The notes under the pieces were generated by a model. That model saw only the letters and a list, made by a program, of their open reading frames with translations. It was not told the DNA's origin and did not search any database. This document shows positions 1 to 9,338 of a stretch of DNA of 51,895 nt, one piece after another (the stretch's first letter is position 1; each line of letters starts with the position of its first letter). This DNA comes from an uncultured SAR86 cluster bacterium (GTDB lineage: Bacteria; Pseudomonadota; Gammaproteobacteria; Magnimaribacterales; D2472), in the NCBI GenBank assembly GCA_902512655.1, contig CABXJR010000001.1, positions 1 to 51,895 of the forward strand, read 5' to 3'. The position numbers and the translations under genes were made by a program.

Positions 1-1
1 A

Positions 2-493
2 TCATTGAAACCTTTGGTTAAGGTTTCGGTCCCACCAAGAATGCCAAAGAAAAAAAATAAAAACGGCTTCTTTGCATTTCTTAAATCTATTTTAACTCTT
101 TCTGTTTTTAAATCTACAAAGAAAAAGACAGCTAAAAATAAAAGATCAAGAAATTACAAAAAAGTTCAACCCAGGACCAATAGAAATACTAGAAATGATA
201 AAAACCAAAGCAATCGAGGTAGAAGACAAAATAACAAAACTCAGGATAATAATCCAAAAAGAAGTCAGCCAAAAAAATCTTCAAAACCTGTTGTGATAGC
301 TCCTAAGAAAAATATAAAGGAAGATAATAAAATGGCTAAAACAAATAAAGCCGATACTGCCAATGCAGATAAAGATGGTAATAAATCAAATGTTGAAGCT
401 TCAGCTGCTACCTCACCAGCACCAACTCCTGCACCTACGCCAGCACCTAAACCTACTAGAGCTTTAAACGACCCTCGATATAAGAGCGAATGA
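2..493 (+). CDS. rne: Ribonuclease E, C-terminal fragment (5' end outside window)
   Basis: The reading frame is open from the window edge to a TGA at 491-493, so only the tail of a longer protein is present. It contains a short hydrophobic/amphipathic stretch (GFFAFLKSIL, about residues 22-31), then a long Lys/Arg/Asn-rich stretch (RSRNYK, RNTRND, RGRRQN), a PTPAP repeat, and the ending RALNDPRYKSE. This order matches the non-catalytic half of gammaproteobacterial RNase E: membrane-targeting amphipathic helix, then arginine-rich RNA-binding region. In known homologues this part anchors the degradosome to the inner membrane and binds RNA. The catalytic S1/DNase I-like domains would lie upstream of the window. 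The 3' end overlaps the convergent nudC by 38 bp. The identification rests on composition and domain order, so another basic RNA-binding protein is possible. Confidence 0.65.
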   Translation, partial: SLKPLVKVSVPPRMPKKKNKNGFFAFLKSILTLSVFKSTKKKTAKNKRSRNYKKVQPRTNRNTRNDKNQSNRGRRQNNKTQDNNPKRSQPKKSSKPVVIAPKKNIKEDNKMAKTNKADTANADKDGNKSNVEASAATSPAPTPAPTPAPKPTRALNDPRYKSE

Positions 494-1283
494 GCTGACC
501 AGAAATTGATGCAGCAGGTGGAATAATTGGTAATTCATGCACATTAAACCACCTAGCGTCTTCAAGCTCATTATCGTTTAACACTATTTTTCCTGATTTA
601 TATTTGCAAAAGTAACCCAACATTAACTGAGCTGGAAATGGCCATGACTGTGACGAGTAATATTCAATATCTGAAACATCAACATTCACCTCCTCTTTTA
701 CTTCTCGAACTAATGCTTCTTCAGTATTCTCACCAGCTTCAATAAAACCAGCAAGAGTGCTATACATATTAGGCGGAAAGAATTTACTTCTTCCCAACAA
801 TATTTGATCCTCGTCATGTATTAAAGTGATAATGCACGGAGATATGGTGGGGTATTTTGGGCTAGATTTACACTTGCACTCAAAAGCACCCTCCTTGTCA
901 TTGTACAAATTGCTTTTTCCACAAATACTACAAAAGTCATTACTGGTAATCCATGCTTGAAGTATTGATGCGCGTGAGGCCAGCAAGAAACTAGATTGAT
1001 CTAAGAAACCTAATATTTGTCTTAAATCAACAAAGTTTATAGATTCAGGATTCATAAACAGACCTAAAATATTTTCATCTTTATTAACATTTACTACATA
1101 GAAATAGCAATCATCTATTAGAGCTATTGATAAAAATGGTTTTGTTTGATTTTTTAAATTTAAATCTTTTGGAGCAAAACTATAAGTATTTTCGCTTTGA
1201 TCATATAAAATCTTACTATCGCAAAATATAATTAACTTAGAATCTTCTTTGAATGACTTATGGAGTTCTCTTATTAATTTCAT
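456..1283 (-). CDS. nudC: NAD+ diphosphatase NudC (NUDIX)
   Basis: 275 residues, close to E. coli NudC (257). The protein hydrolyses NAD(H) to NMN(H) and AMP and, in E. coli, removes NAD caps from RNA. A zinc ribbon is visible in the middle (FCSICGK followed by FECKCK). The Nudix box follows as GFIEAGENTEEALVREV then KEEVN, where the last Gly of the consensus is replaced by Asn. The NudC-specific motif SQSWPFP comes next, which sets the family apart from other Nudix proteins. The gene is convergent with and overlaps the rne tail, and lies head to head with nhaB with only 18 bp between start codons. Cytoplasmic. Confidence 0.92.
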   Translation of the reverse strand: MKLIRELHKSFKEDSKLIIFCDSKILYDQSENTYSFAPKDLNLKNQTKPFLSIALIDDCYFYVVNVNKDENILGLFMNPESINFVDLRQILGFLDQSSFLLASRASILQAWITSNDFCSICGKSNLYNDKEGAFECKCKSSPKYPTISPCIITLIHDEDQILLGRSKFFPPNMYSTLAGFIEAGENTEEALVREVKEEVNVDVSDIEYYSSQSWPFPAQLMLGYFCKYKSGKIVLNDNELEDARWFNVHELPIIPPAASISGQLIRSYIEGRLKL

Positions 1284-1301
1284 GTGAATTAGGATTTAAA
1301 T

Positions 1302-2813
1302 ATGATAAATAACTTATATAAAATGTTTCTAGGTGATTCGCCTGACTGGTACAAAAATACCATCATAGCTTTTTTAGCAATTAATCCTATTACTTTATTA
1401 ATTTTAAACTCCATGGACTTAAATGGTAATTTCATCGTGGGCTGGATGATTTTACTAGAATTCATATTTACCCTTGCCCTTGCTCTTAAATGCTACCCTC
1501 TTCAACCAGGAGGATTAATTACAATACAAGCGCTAATTCTTGGGCTAACCAATCCGTACTCCTTGCTGCATGAAATCGAACATAATTTAGAGGTTATTTT
1601 ATTATTGGTATTTATGGTTGCCGGCATTTATTTTATGAAGAATTTAATGTTAACAATTTTTACAAAACTACTTCTTACGATTCACTCAAAAACAAAACTA
1701 TCATTGATGTTTTGTTTTGTATCTGCTTTCTTATCGGCATTTTTGGATGCGCTAACTGTAACTGCAGTTTTGATAGCTGTCGCAGTTGGTTTTTATAGAA
1801 TATTTCATCTTGCAAATTCTGGATTAGCTTTTTCCACCTCAGCTCATAATTATCATGACAATAGCTCTTTATCTGAAGCTGCCATTGAAGATCTAGAGAA
1901 ATTCAAAGCTTTCCTTAGAGACTTAATTATGCATGGTGTTGTTGGCACAGCTCTCGGTGGTGTTTGTACTATTGTTGGGGAGCCACAAAACTTGCTTATT
2001 GCAAATGTTGCAGGCTGGGAGTTTATTGAATTTATGGTTAAGATGGCTCCTATTACCGTTCCGGTTTTTATAGCAGGAATGATTACTTGCTTTGTAATTG
2101 AAAAACTTCATATTTTTGGTTTTGGTAATCATCTACCCCATAGAATAAAAAATATTTTTCATAAATTTAATGATTATGAGATTGCCCAAAGCACTTACGA
2201 GAGCAGATTAGAGCTTTATATTGAGATGCTTGTAGGGATTTTCTTAATAATAGCATTAGCGCTTCATTTAGCAGCGGTTGGAATCATTGGTTTAGCTGTA
2301 ATCATTCTTTTAACATCGTTTAAAGGCATTACTCATGAACATGACCTTGGCGATGCATTTAAGGAAGCTCTTCCCTTTACAGCATTGTTGGTTGTTTTCT
2401 TTGGTGTTGTAAGCGTTATAGCAGATCAACAATTATTTACTCCCATTATTACTTTTGTATTAGCTCAAGAGCTTGGTAACCAAGCTCCAATATTCTTTGT
2501 TGCCAATGGAGTTTTATCTGCAATAAGCGATAATGTTTTTGTTGCAACGATTTATATTAATGAAGTTAAGGATGCATTAGATATGAATGTTATCTCCAGA
2601 GATCAATTTGATAAACTGGCAATAGCAATTAATACCGGAACAAATATACCCAGTATAGCTACCCCCAATGGTCAAGCGGCCTTTTTATTTCTCTTAACAT
2701 CATCTTTAGCTCCACTTATAAACCTTTCATATATCAGAATGGTTTTGATGGCCCTTCCATATACAATTGTTTTAAGTGTTGTTGGGTTTATATCAGTAGT
2801 TATTAATTTATAG
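1302..2813 (+). CDS. nhaB: Na+/H+ antiporter NhaB
   Basis: 503 residues (E. coli NhaB 513), with about a dozen hydrophobic segments across the length. The N-terminus [20 protein letters not shown] and internal blocks such as [19 protein letters not shown] and [19 protein letters not shown] are characteristic of NhaB within the ion transporter superfamily. It exchanges cytoplasmic Na+ for protons at the inner membrane, fitting a marine organism. It is followed 4 bp downstream by dusA, so the two are probably co-transcribed although functionally unrelated. Confidence 0.93.
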   Translation: MINNLYKMFLGDSPDWYKNTIIAFLAINPITLLILNSMDLNGNFIVGWMILLEFIFTLALALKCYPLQPGGLITIQALILGLTNPYSLLHEIEHNLEVILLLVFMVAGIYFMKNLMLTIFTKLLLTIHSKTKLSLMFCFVSAFLSAFLDALTVTAVLIAVAVGFYRIFHLANSGLAFSTSAHNYHDNSSLSEAAIEDLEKFKAFLRDLIMHGVVGTALGGVCTIVGEPQNLLIANVAGWEFIEFMVKMAPITVPVFIAGMITCFVIEKLHIFGFGNHLPHRIKNIFHKFNDYEIAQSTYESRLELYIEMLVGIFLIIALALHLAAVGIIGLAVIILLTSFKGITHEHDLGDAFKEALPFTALLVVFFGVVSVIADQQLFTPIITFVLAQELGNQAPIFFVANGVLSAISDNVFVATIYINEVKDALDMNVISRDQFDKLAIAINTGTNIPSIATPNGQAAFLFLLTSSLAPLINLSYIRMVLMALPYTIVLSVVGFISVVINL

Positions 2814-2817
2814 TCGG

Positions 2818-3780
2818 ATGTCTCTAAATCATAGATTCTGCATTGCACCAATGATGCAGTGCACTGATATACATGATCGATTTTTATTTCGATTAATATC
2901 AAAAAAAGCTTTTTTATATACAGAAATGGTGACCACTGGATCAATCATTCATGGCAGATGCCTTGATCAATTAAATTTTAATAATGAAATTGAACATCCG
3001 ATTGCGGTTCAACTTGGGGGATCAGATCCAAGTGAACTTGCTGAATGCTCAAAAATATGTAGTTCTCTGGGCTATGATGAAATTAATTTGAATATTGGCT
3101 GCCCATCTGAAAGAGTTCAAAAAGGTTCTTTTGGAGCCTGCTTAATGCAAGACCCTGAACTTGTAAAAGACTGCATTGCGGCTATGCAAGAAGTTACAAC
3201 AACGCCAATCACTGCTAAATGTAGGATAGGTGTTAACGAGAGAGACGATATAAATTATTTAAATAATTTTGTCTCTAAAATAGTCAATCCCAAACTCAAA
3301 ACAATCATTGTTCATGCAAGAGTGGCAATTTTGAAGGGCCTTACACCAAGACAAAATAGGCAAATTCCTCCATTAAAATATGAAAATGTTTACCAACTAA
3401 AGAAAGAATTTCCAGAATTGGAGGTTGTAATAAATGGTGGAATCAAAGATTTAGAAGATTCAATTGAACATTTAAAAAAAGTAGATGGAGTGATGCTTGG
3501 TCGAAGTCCATATGACAACCCAATGATTGTCAGCAATGTTGATTCTACGATTTTTAACGAAGTAGATATTGGCGAAGATAGAAAATCTATATTAAAAAAG
3601 TATTTAAAATATTGCCTATTGCAATCTGATTTAGGGCATCCTCTTTCAAGAACTCTTAAACACGTCTTTGGATTAAATCGGGGACTAAAGAATGCGAAAG
3701 CTTATAGGTCATTGATTCTTGAAACAATGCAAAAGAATAATTTAGAATCAACTCAACAAGATTTAATATCAATGGTATAA
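2818..3780 (+). CDS. dusA: tRNA-dihydrouridine(20/20a) synthase DusA
   Basis: 320 residues, the usual length for DusA. This FMN-dependent TIM-barrel enzyme reduces uridine 20/20a in the D-loop of tRNA using NADPH. The N-terminal IAPMMQCTD and TEMVTTGSIIHG motifs, the catalytic-cysteine block NIGCPSERVQKGSFGACLM, and the DusA-type segment VHARVAILKGLTPRQNR are all present. A helical tRNA-binding domain follows the barrel. It starts 4 bp after nhaB and ends 3 bp from the convergent mlaA stop. Confidence 0.93.
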   Translation: MSLNHRFCIAPMMQCTDIHDRFLFRLISKKAFLYTEMVTTGSIIHGRCLDQLNFNNEIEHPIAVQLGGSDPSELAECSKICSSLGYDEINLNIGCPSERVQKGSFGACLMQDPELVKDCIAAMQEVTTTPITAKCRIGVNERDDINYLNNFVSKIVNPKLKTIIVHARVAILKGLTPRQNRQIPPLKYENVYQLKKEFPELEVVINGGIKDLEDSIEHLKKVDGVMLGRSPYDNPMIVSNVDSTIFNEVDIGEDRKSILKKYLKYCLLQSDLGHPLSRTLKHVFGLNRGLKNAKAYRSLILETMQKNNLESTQQDLISMV

Positions 3781-3783
3781 AGA

Positions 3784-4488
3784 TTAATCAAGTAAAAAAT
3801 CATCCATATCATCTACAAAATCATCTACTTGGTCTTCACCATTGGTTAATTCAAATTCTTGATATTGCATATATGAATCTCTAATAAATGAGTATCTATC
3901 ACCAATAATTAGCGTTTCAACTTCTAAATATCTTGCGCGTGTTTCAAGAGCATCAAGGGCTGATATTCCGATCCTAACATCTGTTTCTTCAATAGCGAAT
4001 GTTCCGCTGAGAACTGAACTAACACTTCTTCCAGTTAATCCTCGTGGTGTAGTGGGTCCATATATTGGAATCATTAAAAATGGTCCAGAACTAACGCCCC
4101 ATGATCCTAATGTTTGGCCAAAATCTTCGTCATGTCTTTCAAGACCAAATTTTGATCCAACATCTATAAAACCCCCCAAACCTAAAGTTGAGTTTATAAG
4201 AAAACGAGAAAAATCATTTATGGCCAGAATAGGCCTGCCTTGCAAGAGTTGATTGGCAGTATTATCAAGCTCATTTAAATTCCTAAAAAAATTGCTAATT
4301 CCAATTTCTATGAAATCAGGAGTCAAAGATGTATAAATTTCAGCAGTTGGTTTAGCAAAACTATCATCAAGAAATTCATTAAAAGCCCAAATTTTTCTGT
4401 TGTATTCTTCAAGGGGATCATCCTCAGCATGAGAGATGATGCTTAAAAAAAGTAATAAAAAAATTGAGGTAAATTTTTTAAAGTTCAT
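3784..4488 (-). CDS. mlaA: MlaA/VacJ-family phospholipid-trafficking protein
   Basis: 234 residues. MlaA forms an outer-membrane ring with OmpC/F porins and removes surface-exposed phospholipids to keep outer-membrane asymmetry. Family features include DDPLEEYNRKIWAFNE near the N-terminus, NFFRNLNELDNTANQLLQG, and the signature DFGQTLGSWGVSSGPFLMIP followed by the IYGPTTPRG stretch. The N-terminal signal (MNFKKFTSIFLLLFLSIISHA) ends in an ordinary SHA cleavage site and contains no lipobox cysteine, whereas most MlaA proteins are lipoproteins. The start codon overlaps the mrp stop by one base, so the two are translationally coupled. The C-terminus is acidic (repeated Asp), as in many homologues. 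Confidence 0.88.
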   Translation of the reverse strand: MNFKKFTSIFLLLFLSIISHAEDDPLEEYNRKIWAFNEFLDDSFAKPTAEIYTSLTPDFIEIGISNFFRNLNELDNTANQLLQGRPILAINDFSRFLINSTLGLGGFIDVGSKFGLERHDEDFGQTLGSWGVSSGPFLMIPIYGPTTPRGLTGRSVSSVLSGTFAIEETDVRIGISALDALETRARYLEVETLIIGDRYSFIRDSYMQYQEFELTNGEDQVDDFVDDMDDFLLD

Positions 4489-5204
4489 TATATTATCTTA
4501 AGAATTTCATTATAAATTGATTCAAAAAAAATTGATGATTTATTTGGATTGAAATCTGTTAATTGTTTTGTTCTAGGAATAGAGCCTAAAACTTTTAAAC
4601 CAATTTCATTTTCTATATTAATTGGAGTGAACTCAGATATTTTCTCATCAGAGTTTGGCGAAATTGAATAAGACATATTATCAACTATACCAATAATGGG
4701 TATTTTCAACCTCTCAAACATTGCTTTTGATTTAATTGTATCCTGAACAGCCAATTTACTTTGAGAAGTTACTAGCAATACATAATTAGGTTTAATCTCA
4801 GATGCAACTGTTAAATATGCATCGCCTGTTCCTGGTGGCATATCTATAAATAAATAATCTAGATCGCCCCATTGAGTTAAGTCTTTAAGTTGCTTAATTG
4901 CCCCGCTCAACATTGGACCTCTCCACATTACAGCCTTTTCGTTATCAAGGACAAAACCCATACTATTCAATGAAATATTGTTAACTTTAATGGGTATAAA
5001 TGATTTGTTGCCATCTTCAATCTGAACTTCTGGTTTAGAATCTAATAGATCAAAAAGAATATGTTGATTGGGCCCATATATATCGGCATCAAGAATGCCT
5101 ACCTTGAAGTCTTTTGAAAATTGGGATGCTAAATGTGCGCAAATAGTTGATTTCCCCACCCCACCTTTTGCTGAAGCTATAGCAATTATTTGTTTGATGC
5201 CCAT
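4488..5204 (-). CDS. mrp: Mrp/ApbC-like P-loop ATPase lacking the Fe-S CxxC
   Basis: 238 residues. Mrp/ApbC proteins are cytoplasmic ParA/MinD-like ATPases that carry and deliver [4Fe-4S] clusters. The deviant Walker A is SAKGGVGKST at residues 11-20, the switch region is MPPGTGDAYLTVASE, and the Mrp block VDNMSYSI is recognisable. The N-terminal DUF59 domain of the roughly 370-residue E. coli protein is missing, with no room for it before metG. The two cysteines that normally follow NMS are absent (NMSYSISPNSDEK). The position head-to-head with metG is the same as in E. coli, supporting orthology. Cluster transfer may be lost or use other ligands. Confidence 0.85.
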   Translation of the reverse strand: MGIKQIIAIASAKGGVGKSTICAHLASQFSKDFKVGILDADIYGPNQHILFDLLDSKPEVQIEDGNKSFIPIKVNNISLNSMGFVLDNEKAVMWRGPMLSGAIKQLKDLTQWGDLDYLFIDMPPGTGDAYLTVASEIKPNYVLLVTSQSKLAVQDTIKSKAMFERLKIPIIGIVDNMSYSISPNSDEKISEFTPINIENEIGLKVLGSIPRTKQLTDFNPNKSSIFFESIYNEILKII

Positions 5205-5222
5205 TGATATAATATTTTGACT

Positions 5223-5228
5223 TATAAT
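5223..5228 (+). promoter_or_regulatory. Candidate -10 box for metG
   Basis: A perfect TATAAT lies in the 55-bp divergent mrp-metG spacer. It would place transcription start near 5235, about 25 bases before the ATT at 5260 proposed as the metG start. The corresponding -35 would fall inside the mrp start region and is not clear. No strong Shine-Dalgarno follows; TTGGG at 5247-5251 is the nearest purine-rich block. Confidence 0.35.
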
Positions 5229-5259
5229 ACTCGATTAGCACTTAAATTGGGTCTCTGAA

Positions 5260-7227
5260 ATTAATAAATCAAGAAAAATAATCGTAACAAATGCCCTTCC
5301 ATATGCAAATGGCGACATACATGTTGGGCATATATTAGAGCATATCCAGACAAATATTTGGTCTCGTTTTATGAGTTTAACTCAAAATGAAGTTTTGACT
5401 TTTTGCGCAGATGATGCCCATGGAGCGCCAATAATGATGAAGGCAGATGAAATGGCTATCAAACCCACTGAATTTATCAATGAGGTAAAAAATAGTCATA
5501 TAGAATCATTAGCCAAGTTTGGAATTGAATACACAAATTACCATTCAACACATTCTAAAGAAAATGAATCCTTGGTTTCAGAAATCTATCTAGATGCAAA
5601 ATCTTCTGGATATATATATAAAAAAGAAATTGAGCAATTTTTTGATGAAGAAAAACAAATGTTCTTAGCCGACAGATATGTTCTTGGCGAATGTCCTAAG
5701 TGTTCAGCAAAAAATCAATATGGAGACGGATGTGAGGAATGTGGAGGAACTTATTCTGCTACAGAGCTTATCAACCCAAAATCATCTTTGTCAAAAACTA
5801 CGCCAATAACCAAAACTTCTGAACACATATTCTTTGATCTAGAAAAAGCAAAAAATGAACTTATTAATTTTCTAGATAAATCATCACTACAAAAACCAAT
5901 ACTTGGAAAGTTATCAGAGTGGCTTGATGGTGATTTAAAAAGTTGGGATATATCAAGAGATGCACCATATTTTGGATTCAAGATACCTGATGAAAAAGAT
6001 AAGTATTTTTATGTGTGGGTTGATGCTCCTATTGGGTACATGGCATCAGCAACCAATTGGGCTGATAAAAACTCTCAATCGCTAGAGAATTTATGGGGCA
6101 AAGATTCAGAATACGAGATTCATCATTTCATTGGTAAGGATATTACATATTTTCATGGGTTGTTTTGGCCTGCATTATTGATGGAATCAAAATATAAACT
6201 TCCTGATGCTATTCATGTGCATGGTTTTGTGACTGTAAATGGAGAAAAAATGTCTAAGTCAAAGGGCACATTTATTACAGCTGACCAATTTGCTGATGTG
6301 TGTGATCCAGAATTATTAAGATACTATTTTGCTAGTAAATTAAATTCCAAGATTGAAGACTTGGATCTAAATCTTGAAGACTTGGCTCAAAAAATTAATT
6401 CAGACTTAGTTGGAAAATTTTCAAATATTTTTAGCCGTTCAGCACCATTCATTTCAAAAAATAATAACTGCCTAAGCAAAACAATTCATCAAGACCATTT
6501 GTTAAATTGCAATCAGAGTGTAGAGACAATATTGCAAAACTATGAAGATAGAGAATTTTCTAAAGCAATTAAATTAATAATGGAGATTGCTGACGATACT
6601 AATAAATATATTAATAAGAATGCTCCTTGGAAGCTGGATCAAGCTGAAGCAGTGATCGTAGCAACAACCGCCCTAAATGTTTTTAAAAACTTATGTATAT
6701 TGCTGTCGCCTGTAACACCCGAACTCTCTAAACAGATGTTATTAATGCTGAATATTGATAATCTCAACATAGAAAATCTAGAAACAGAAATAATTGATTC
6801 TGAGATAAGTGAATTTAAACCCATCCTCTCAAGAGTTAAACCATTAAATATTCAAGATTTTTATAAAAAGGAAGAAAAAATGATCGAAGAAGATAATAAT
6901 ATTATTCAAATAGATGACTTCATGAAAGTTGATCTGAGGGTTGCTAAAGTAAAGGAAGCTTCTCATGTGGAAGGCGCAGATAAACTGCTTGCTATTAAAT
7001 TAGACTTAGGTGAGCTAGGAACAAAAAATGTATTTGCTGGAATTAAATCAGCATATGAACCTGCTCAATTAGAAGGGAAATTAGTTGTAATGGTCTATAA
7101 CCTAGCTCCTAGAAAAATGAAATTTGGAGTATCTGAAGGTATGATTTTGGCTGCAAGCGATTCAGATGGCGGTATTTTTGTTTTATCCCCTGATTCAGGG
7201 GCACAACCTGGACAAAAAATTAAATGA
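5260..7227 (+). CDS. metG: Methionyl-tRNA synthetase, non-canonical ATT start
   Basis: 655 residues from the proposed start (E. coli 677). It charges tRNA-Met with methionine. The class I signature [14 protein letters not shown] lies upstream of the first in-frame ATG (5371) and is essential, so translation must begin earlier. The frame is open only back to a TAG at 5236 and contains no ATG, GTG or TTG there; ATT at 5260 gives [18 protein letters not shown], matching the length and sequence of the usual N-terminus. Further features are the zinc knuckle CPKC plus [13 protein letters not shown], an anticodon-binding helical domain, and a C-terminal OB-fold tRNA-binding domain ([11 protein letters not shown]) as in dimeric MetRS. 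The stop overlaps the next gene as ATGA. Confidence 0.93.
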   Translation: MNKSRKIIVTNALPYANGDIHVGHILEHIQTNIWSRFMSLTQNEVLTFCADDAHGAPIMMKADEMAIKPTEFINEVKNSHIESLAKFGIEYTNYHSTHSKENESLVSEIYLDAKSSGYIYKKEIEQFFDEEKQMFLADRYVLGECPKCSAKNQYGDGCEECGGTYSATELINPKSSLSKTTPITKTSEHIFFDLEKAKNELINFLDKSSLQKPILGKLSEWLDGDLKSWDISRDAPYFGFKIPDEKDKYFYVWVDAPIGYMASATNWADKNSQSLENLWGKDSEYEIHHFIGKDITYFHGLFWPALLMESKYKLPDAIHVHGFVTVNGEKMSKSKGTFITADQFADVCDPELLRYYFASKLNSKIEDLDLNLEDLAQKINSDLVGKFSNIFSRSAPFISKNNNCLSKTIHQDHLLNCNQSVETILQNYEDREFSKAIKLIMEIADDTNKYINKNAPWKLDQAEAVIVATTALNVFKNLCILLSPVTPELSKQMLLMLNIDNLNIENLETEIIDSEISEFKPILSRVKPLNIQDFYKKEEKMIEEDNNIIQIDDFMKVDLRVAKVKEASHVEGADKLLAIKLDLGELGTKNVFAGIKSAYEPAQLEGKLVVMVYNLAPRKMKFGVSEGMILAASDSDGGIFVLSPDSGAQPGQKIK

Positions 7228-8267
7228 AAATTGAAACAGACATTTTGGTAATTGGCGCTGGTCCAGTTGGGCTATTTACTGTATTTGAAGCTGGCTTGCT
7301 AGGTCTTAAGTGCACATTAATTGATAATTTAGATAAAGTTGGCGGTCAATGCTCCGAACTCTATCCTGAAAAACCAATTTACGATATTCCCGGGGTACCA
7401 ATCCAAACAGCCCAGGAACATGTTGATGCCTTGATGAAGCAGATTAAGCCATTCGACTATGACCTTCATCTTTCTCAAAGAGTAGAATCAATCCAAGTTC
7501 ATTCAGTCACAGATGATATAACAACGTGGATGATCAAAACAAATGAAGGTATAGAATGCTTAACTAAGAATATCTTTATTGCAGCCGGCGCTGGTTCATT
7601 TGAACCAAGAAGACCGGCCAACATAGAAGATCCAGATAAATTTTTGAATCATGGGGTAAGTTATGCCGTTAAATCTAAAGATCTATACAAAGATAAAAAC
7701 CTTTTTATTTTTGGAGGTGGTGACTCCGCTTTAGATTGGACAGTTGAGTTAGCAAAAATAGCTAAATCAATAAATTTGATTCATCGAAGAGATGAATTCA
7801 GAGGTGCTCAACATACTGAAGCTCAAATGCGGGATTTGGTTAAAAATGGAGATATTAATCTACTTACGCCCTTTCAAATTGAAGAAATTCTAGGCGATAA
7901 CAAAGTAACAGGAGTAAAGTTAAAAAACTTTGATACAAAAGAATCCATTAGTCATGAAGCAGATGAATTATTATTTCTATTTGGTCTTAACAAAAAGTTA
8001 GGCCCAATTCTTGAATGGGAACTAGAGCTAGCATCTAAAAAGATCGCTGTTAATACAGAAGATTTTCAAACTAATCGAGATGGTATTTTTGCTGTCGGAG
8101 ATATCAATGACTACCCTGGCAAATTAGATTTAATACTATGTGGTTTTCATGAAACAACTCTAGCGGTTCAAAAAGCTTTTCAAAGAAATTTTCCAGGAGA
8201 AAGAGTTCCCTTTGGGTACACAACCTCAAATACAAAATTACAAAGAAAATTAGGTGTTGCGGAGTAA
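7224..8267 (+). CDS. Ferredoxin/flavodoxin--NADP+ reductase, thioredoxin-reductase-like type
   Basis: 347 residues. This FAD enzyme exchanges electrons between NADPH and ferredoxin or flavodoxin. The FAD-binding [14 protein letters not shown] at the N-terminus, the family block [20 protein letters not shown], and a second Rossmann motif [10 protein letters not shown] for NADPH are present, with [15 protein letters not shown] near the end. The redox-active CxxC of true thioredoxin reductase is absent, which with the length points to the YumC-type FNR. It overlaps metG by 4 bp (ATGA), so it is probably translationally coupled. Confidence 0.9.
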   Translation: MKIETDILVIGAGPVGLFTVFEAGLLGLKCTLIDNLDKVGGQCSELYPEKPIYDIPGVPIQTAQEHVDALMKQIKPFDYDLHLSQRVESIQVHSVTDDITTWMIKTNEGIECLTKNIFIAAGAGSFEPRRPANIEDPDKFLNHGVSYAVKSKDLYKDKNLFIFGGGDSALDWTVELAKIAKSINLIHRRDEFRGAQHTEAQMRDLVKNGDINLLTPFQIEEILGDNKVTGVKLKNFDTKESISHEADELLFLFGLNKKLGPILEWELELASKKIAVNTEDFQTNRDGIFAVGDINDYPGKLDLILCGFHETTLAVQKAFQRNFPGERVPFGYTTSNTKLQRKLGVAE

Positions 8268-8268
8268 T

Positions 8269-9288
8269 TTAAACAAGCAATTCTTTTAATACGTCTTGAA
8301 GACTTATAGAGTGTTTTTGAGATTTAATTAAAGCTTTTCTAACTCTAGAAGCTATGTTTCTTAAATCTAATTCTGTCTCATCTTCATTTCTGTGCATTAT
8401 GTCTTTGGTTAAACCAATAGCTCCACCTGAATTGATTAAAATATCAGGTATGTAAATGATGCCATTTTCATATAAATCATTTGCAACAGATAGATCCTGC
8501 AGTTGATTATTTGCACCGCCAGCAATTATTTTACAATTTAGATTTTTTATAGATGATTTAGAAAATATTGCTCCTACAGCGCATGGTGAAAACACATCAC
8601 ATTGAAAGGTAAAGGCGTCATCTACACAGATAATATTAGGATCATTGATGTGATCTAATTTTTCTTTATCAATATCAGAAATAAAAACCTTTGCACCTGC
8701 ATTAGATAAATGGTCTGCTAATTTTTTACCCACGCTGCCAGCCCCTTGAATAGAAATTGTTTTATTTAGCAAAGATTCTGAATAATAGAAATCGATTGAC
8801 TCTTCGATAGCGTAAAAAATACCTTTAGCTGTATATGGTCCGGGATCAATATTATCAAAAACATGATCAGTATGATTTTTAATAAATCTAATATCTTCTA
8901 ATGAAATACCTATATCTTCAGCAGATATATATTTCCCTTCTAATAAATTTAAGAAATCAGCAAATGACTGTAATAGATTCTTTGATTTTTTTCCTTCCTT
9001 AAAAATTATAGCTTTCCCTCCTCCAAATGGTATTTGAGCGACATTATTCTTATGGGTCATTCCACGAGACAAACGTAATACATCATTTAAACCATCTTCG
9101 AATGAATCATATTTCTTATATCTACAACCACCAATTGCTGGTCCTTTTGAAGAATCATGGATAGCTACTAAGGATTTCAGACCAATGTTACTATCTTCAT
9201 AATAATAAACTTTCTCATGCTCAAACTCATGATAAGAGGAAATTTTTATGCCATTAAAGTTTGAGTCAGTTATATCTTTAAAAATCAT
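8269..9288 (-). CDS. Leucine (branched-chain amino acid) dehydrogenase
   Basis: 339 residues. Glu/Leu/Phe/Val dehydrogenase family: oxidative deamination of branched-chain amino acids with NAD+. The catalytic block LRLSRGMTHKNNVAQIPFGGGKAII-like region shows both active-site lysines (MTHKNN and GGGKAII). The Rossmann segment SIQGAGSVGKKLADHLSNAG binds NAD, followed by CAVGAIF and AGGANNQL typical of leucine dehydrogenase. Convergent with the FNR gene, with one base between stops. Valine or phenylalanine as preferred substrate cannot be excluded. Confidence 0.88.
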   Translation of the reverse strand: MIFKDITDSNFNGIKISSYHEFEHEKVYYYEDSNIGLKSLVAIHDSSKGPAIGGCRYKKYDSFEDGLNDVLRLSRGMTHKNNVAQIPFGGGKAIIFKEGKKSKNLLQSFADFLNLLEGKYISAEDIGISLEDIRFIKNHTDHVFDNIDPGPYTAKGIFYAIEESIDFYYSESLLNKTISIQGAGSVGKKLADHLSNAGAKVFISDIDKEKLDHINDPNIICVDDAFTFQCDVFSPCAVGAIFSKSSIKNLNCKIIAGGANNQLQDLSVANDLYENGIIYIPDILINSGGAIGLTKDIMHRNEDETELDLRNIASRVRKALIKSQKHSISLQDVLKELLV

Positions 9289-9338
9289 ATTTGTATGTGA
9301 TTATCGTTTATATTATACGTGCATGATAAGTGGCTTAA

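Noticed and set aside
421-460. PTPAP-coding repeat as a candidate CRISPR or regulatory repeat
   Set aside because: It is a short proline-rich linker code within the rne tail, without spacers.
5371-5373. First ATG of the metG frame as start
   Set aside because: It would remove the HIGH-type motif and first strand of the catalytic domain, which are intact in the upstream open frame.
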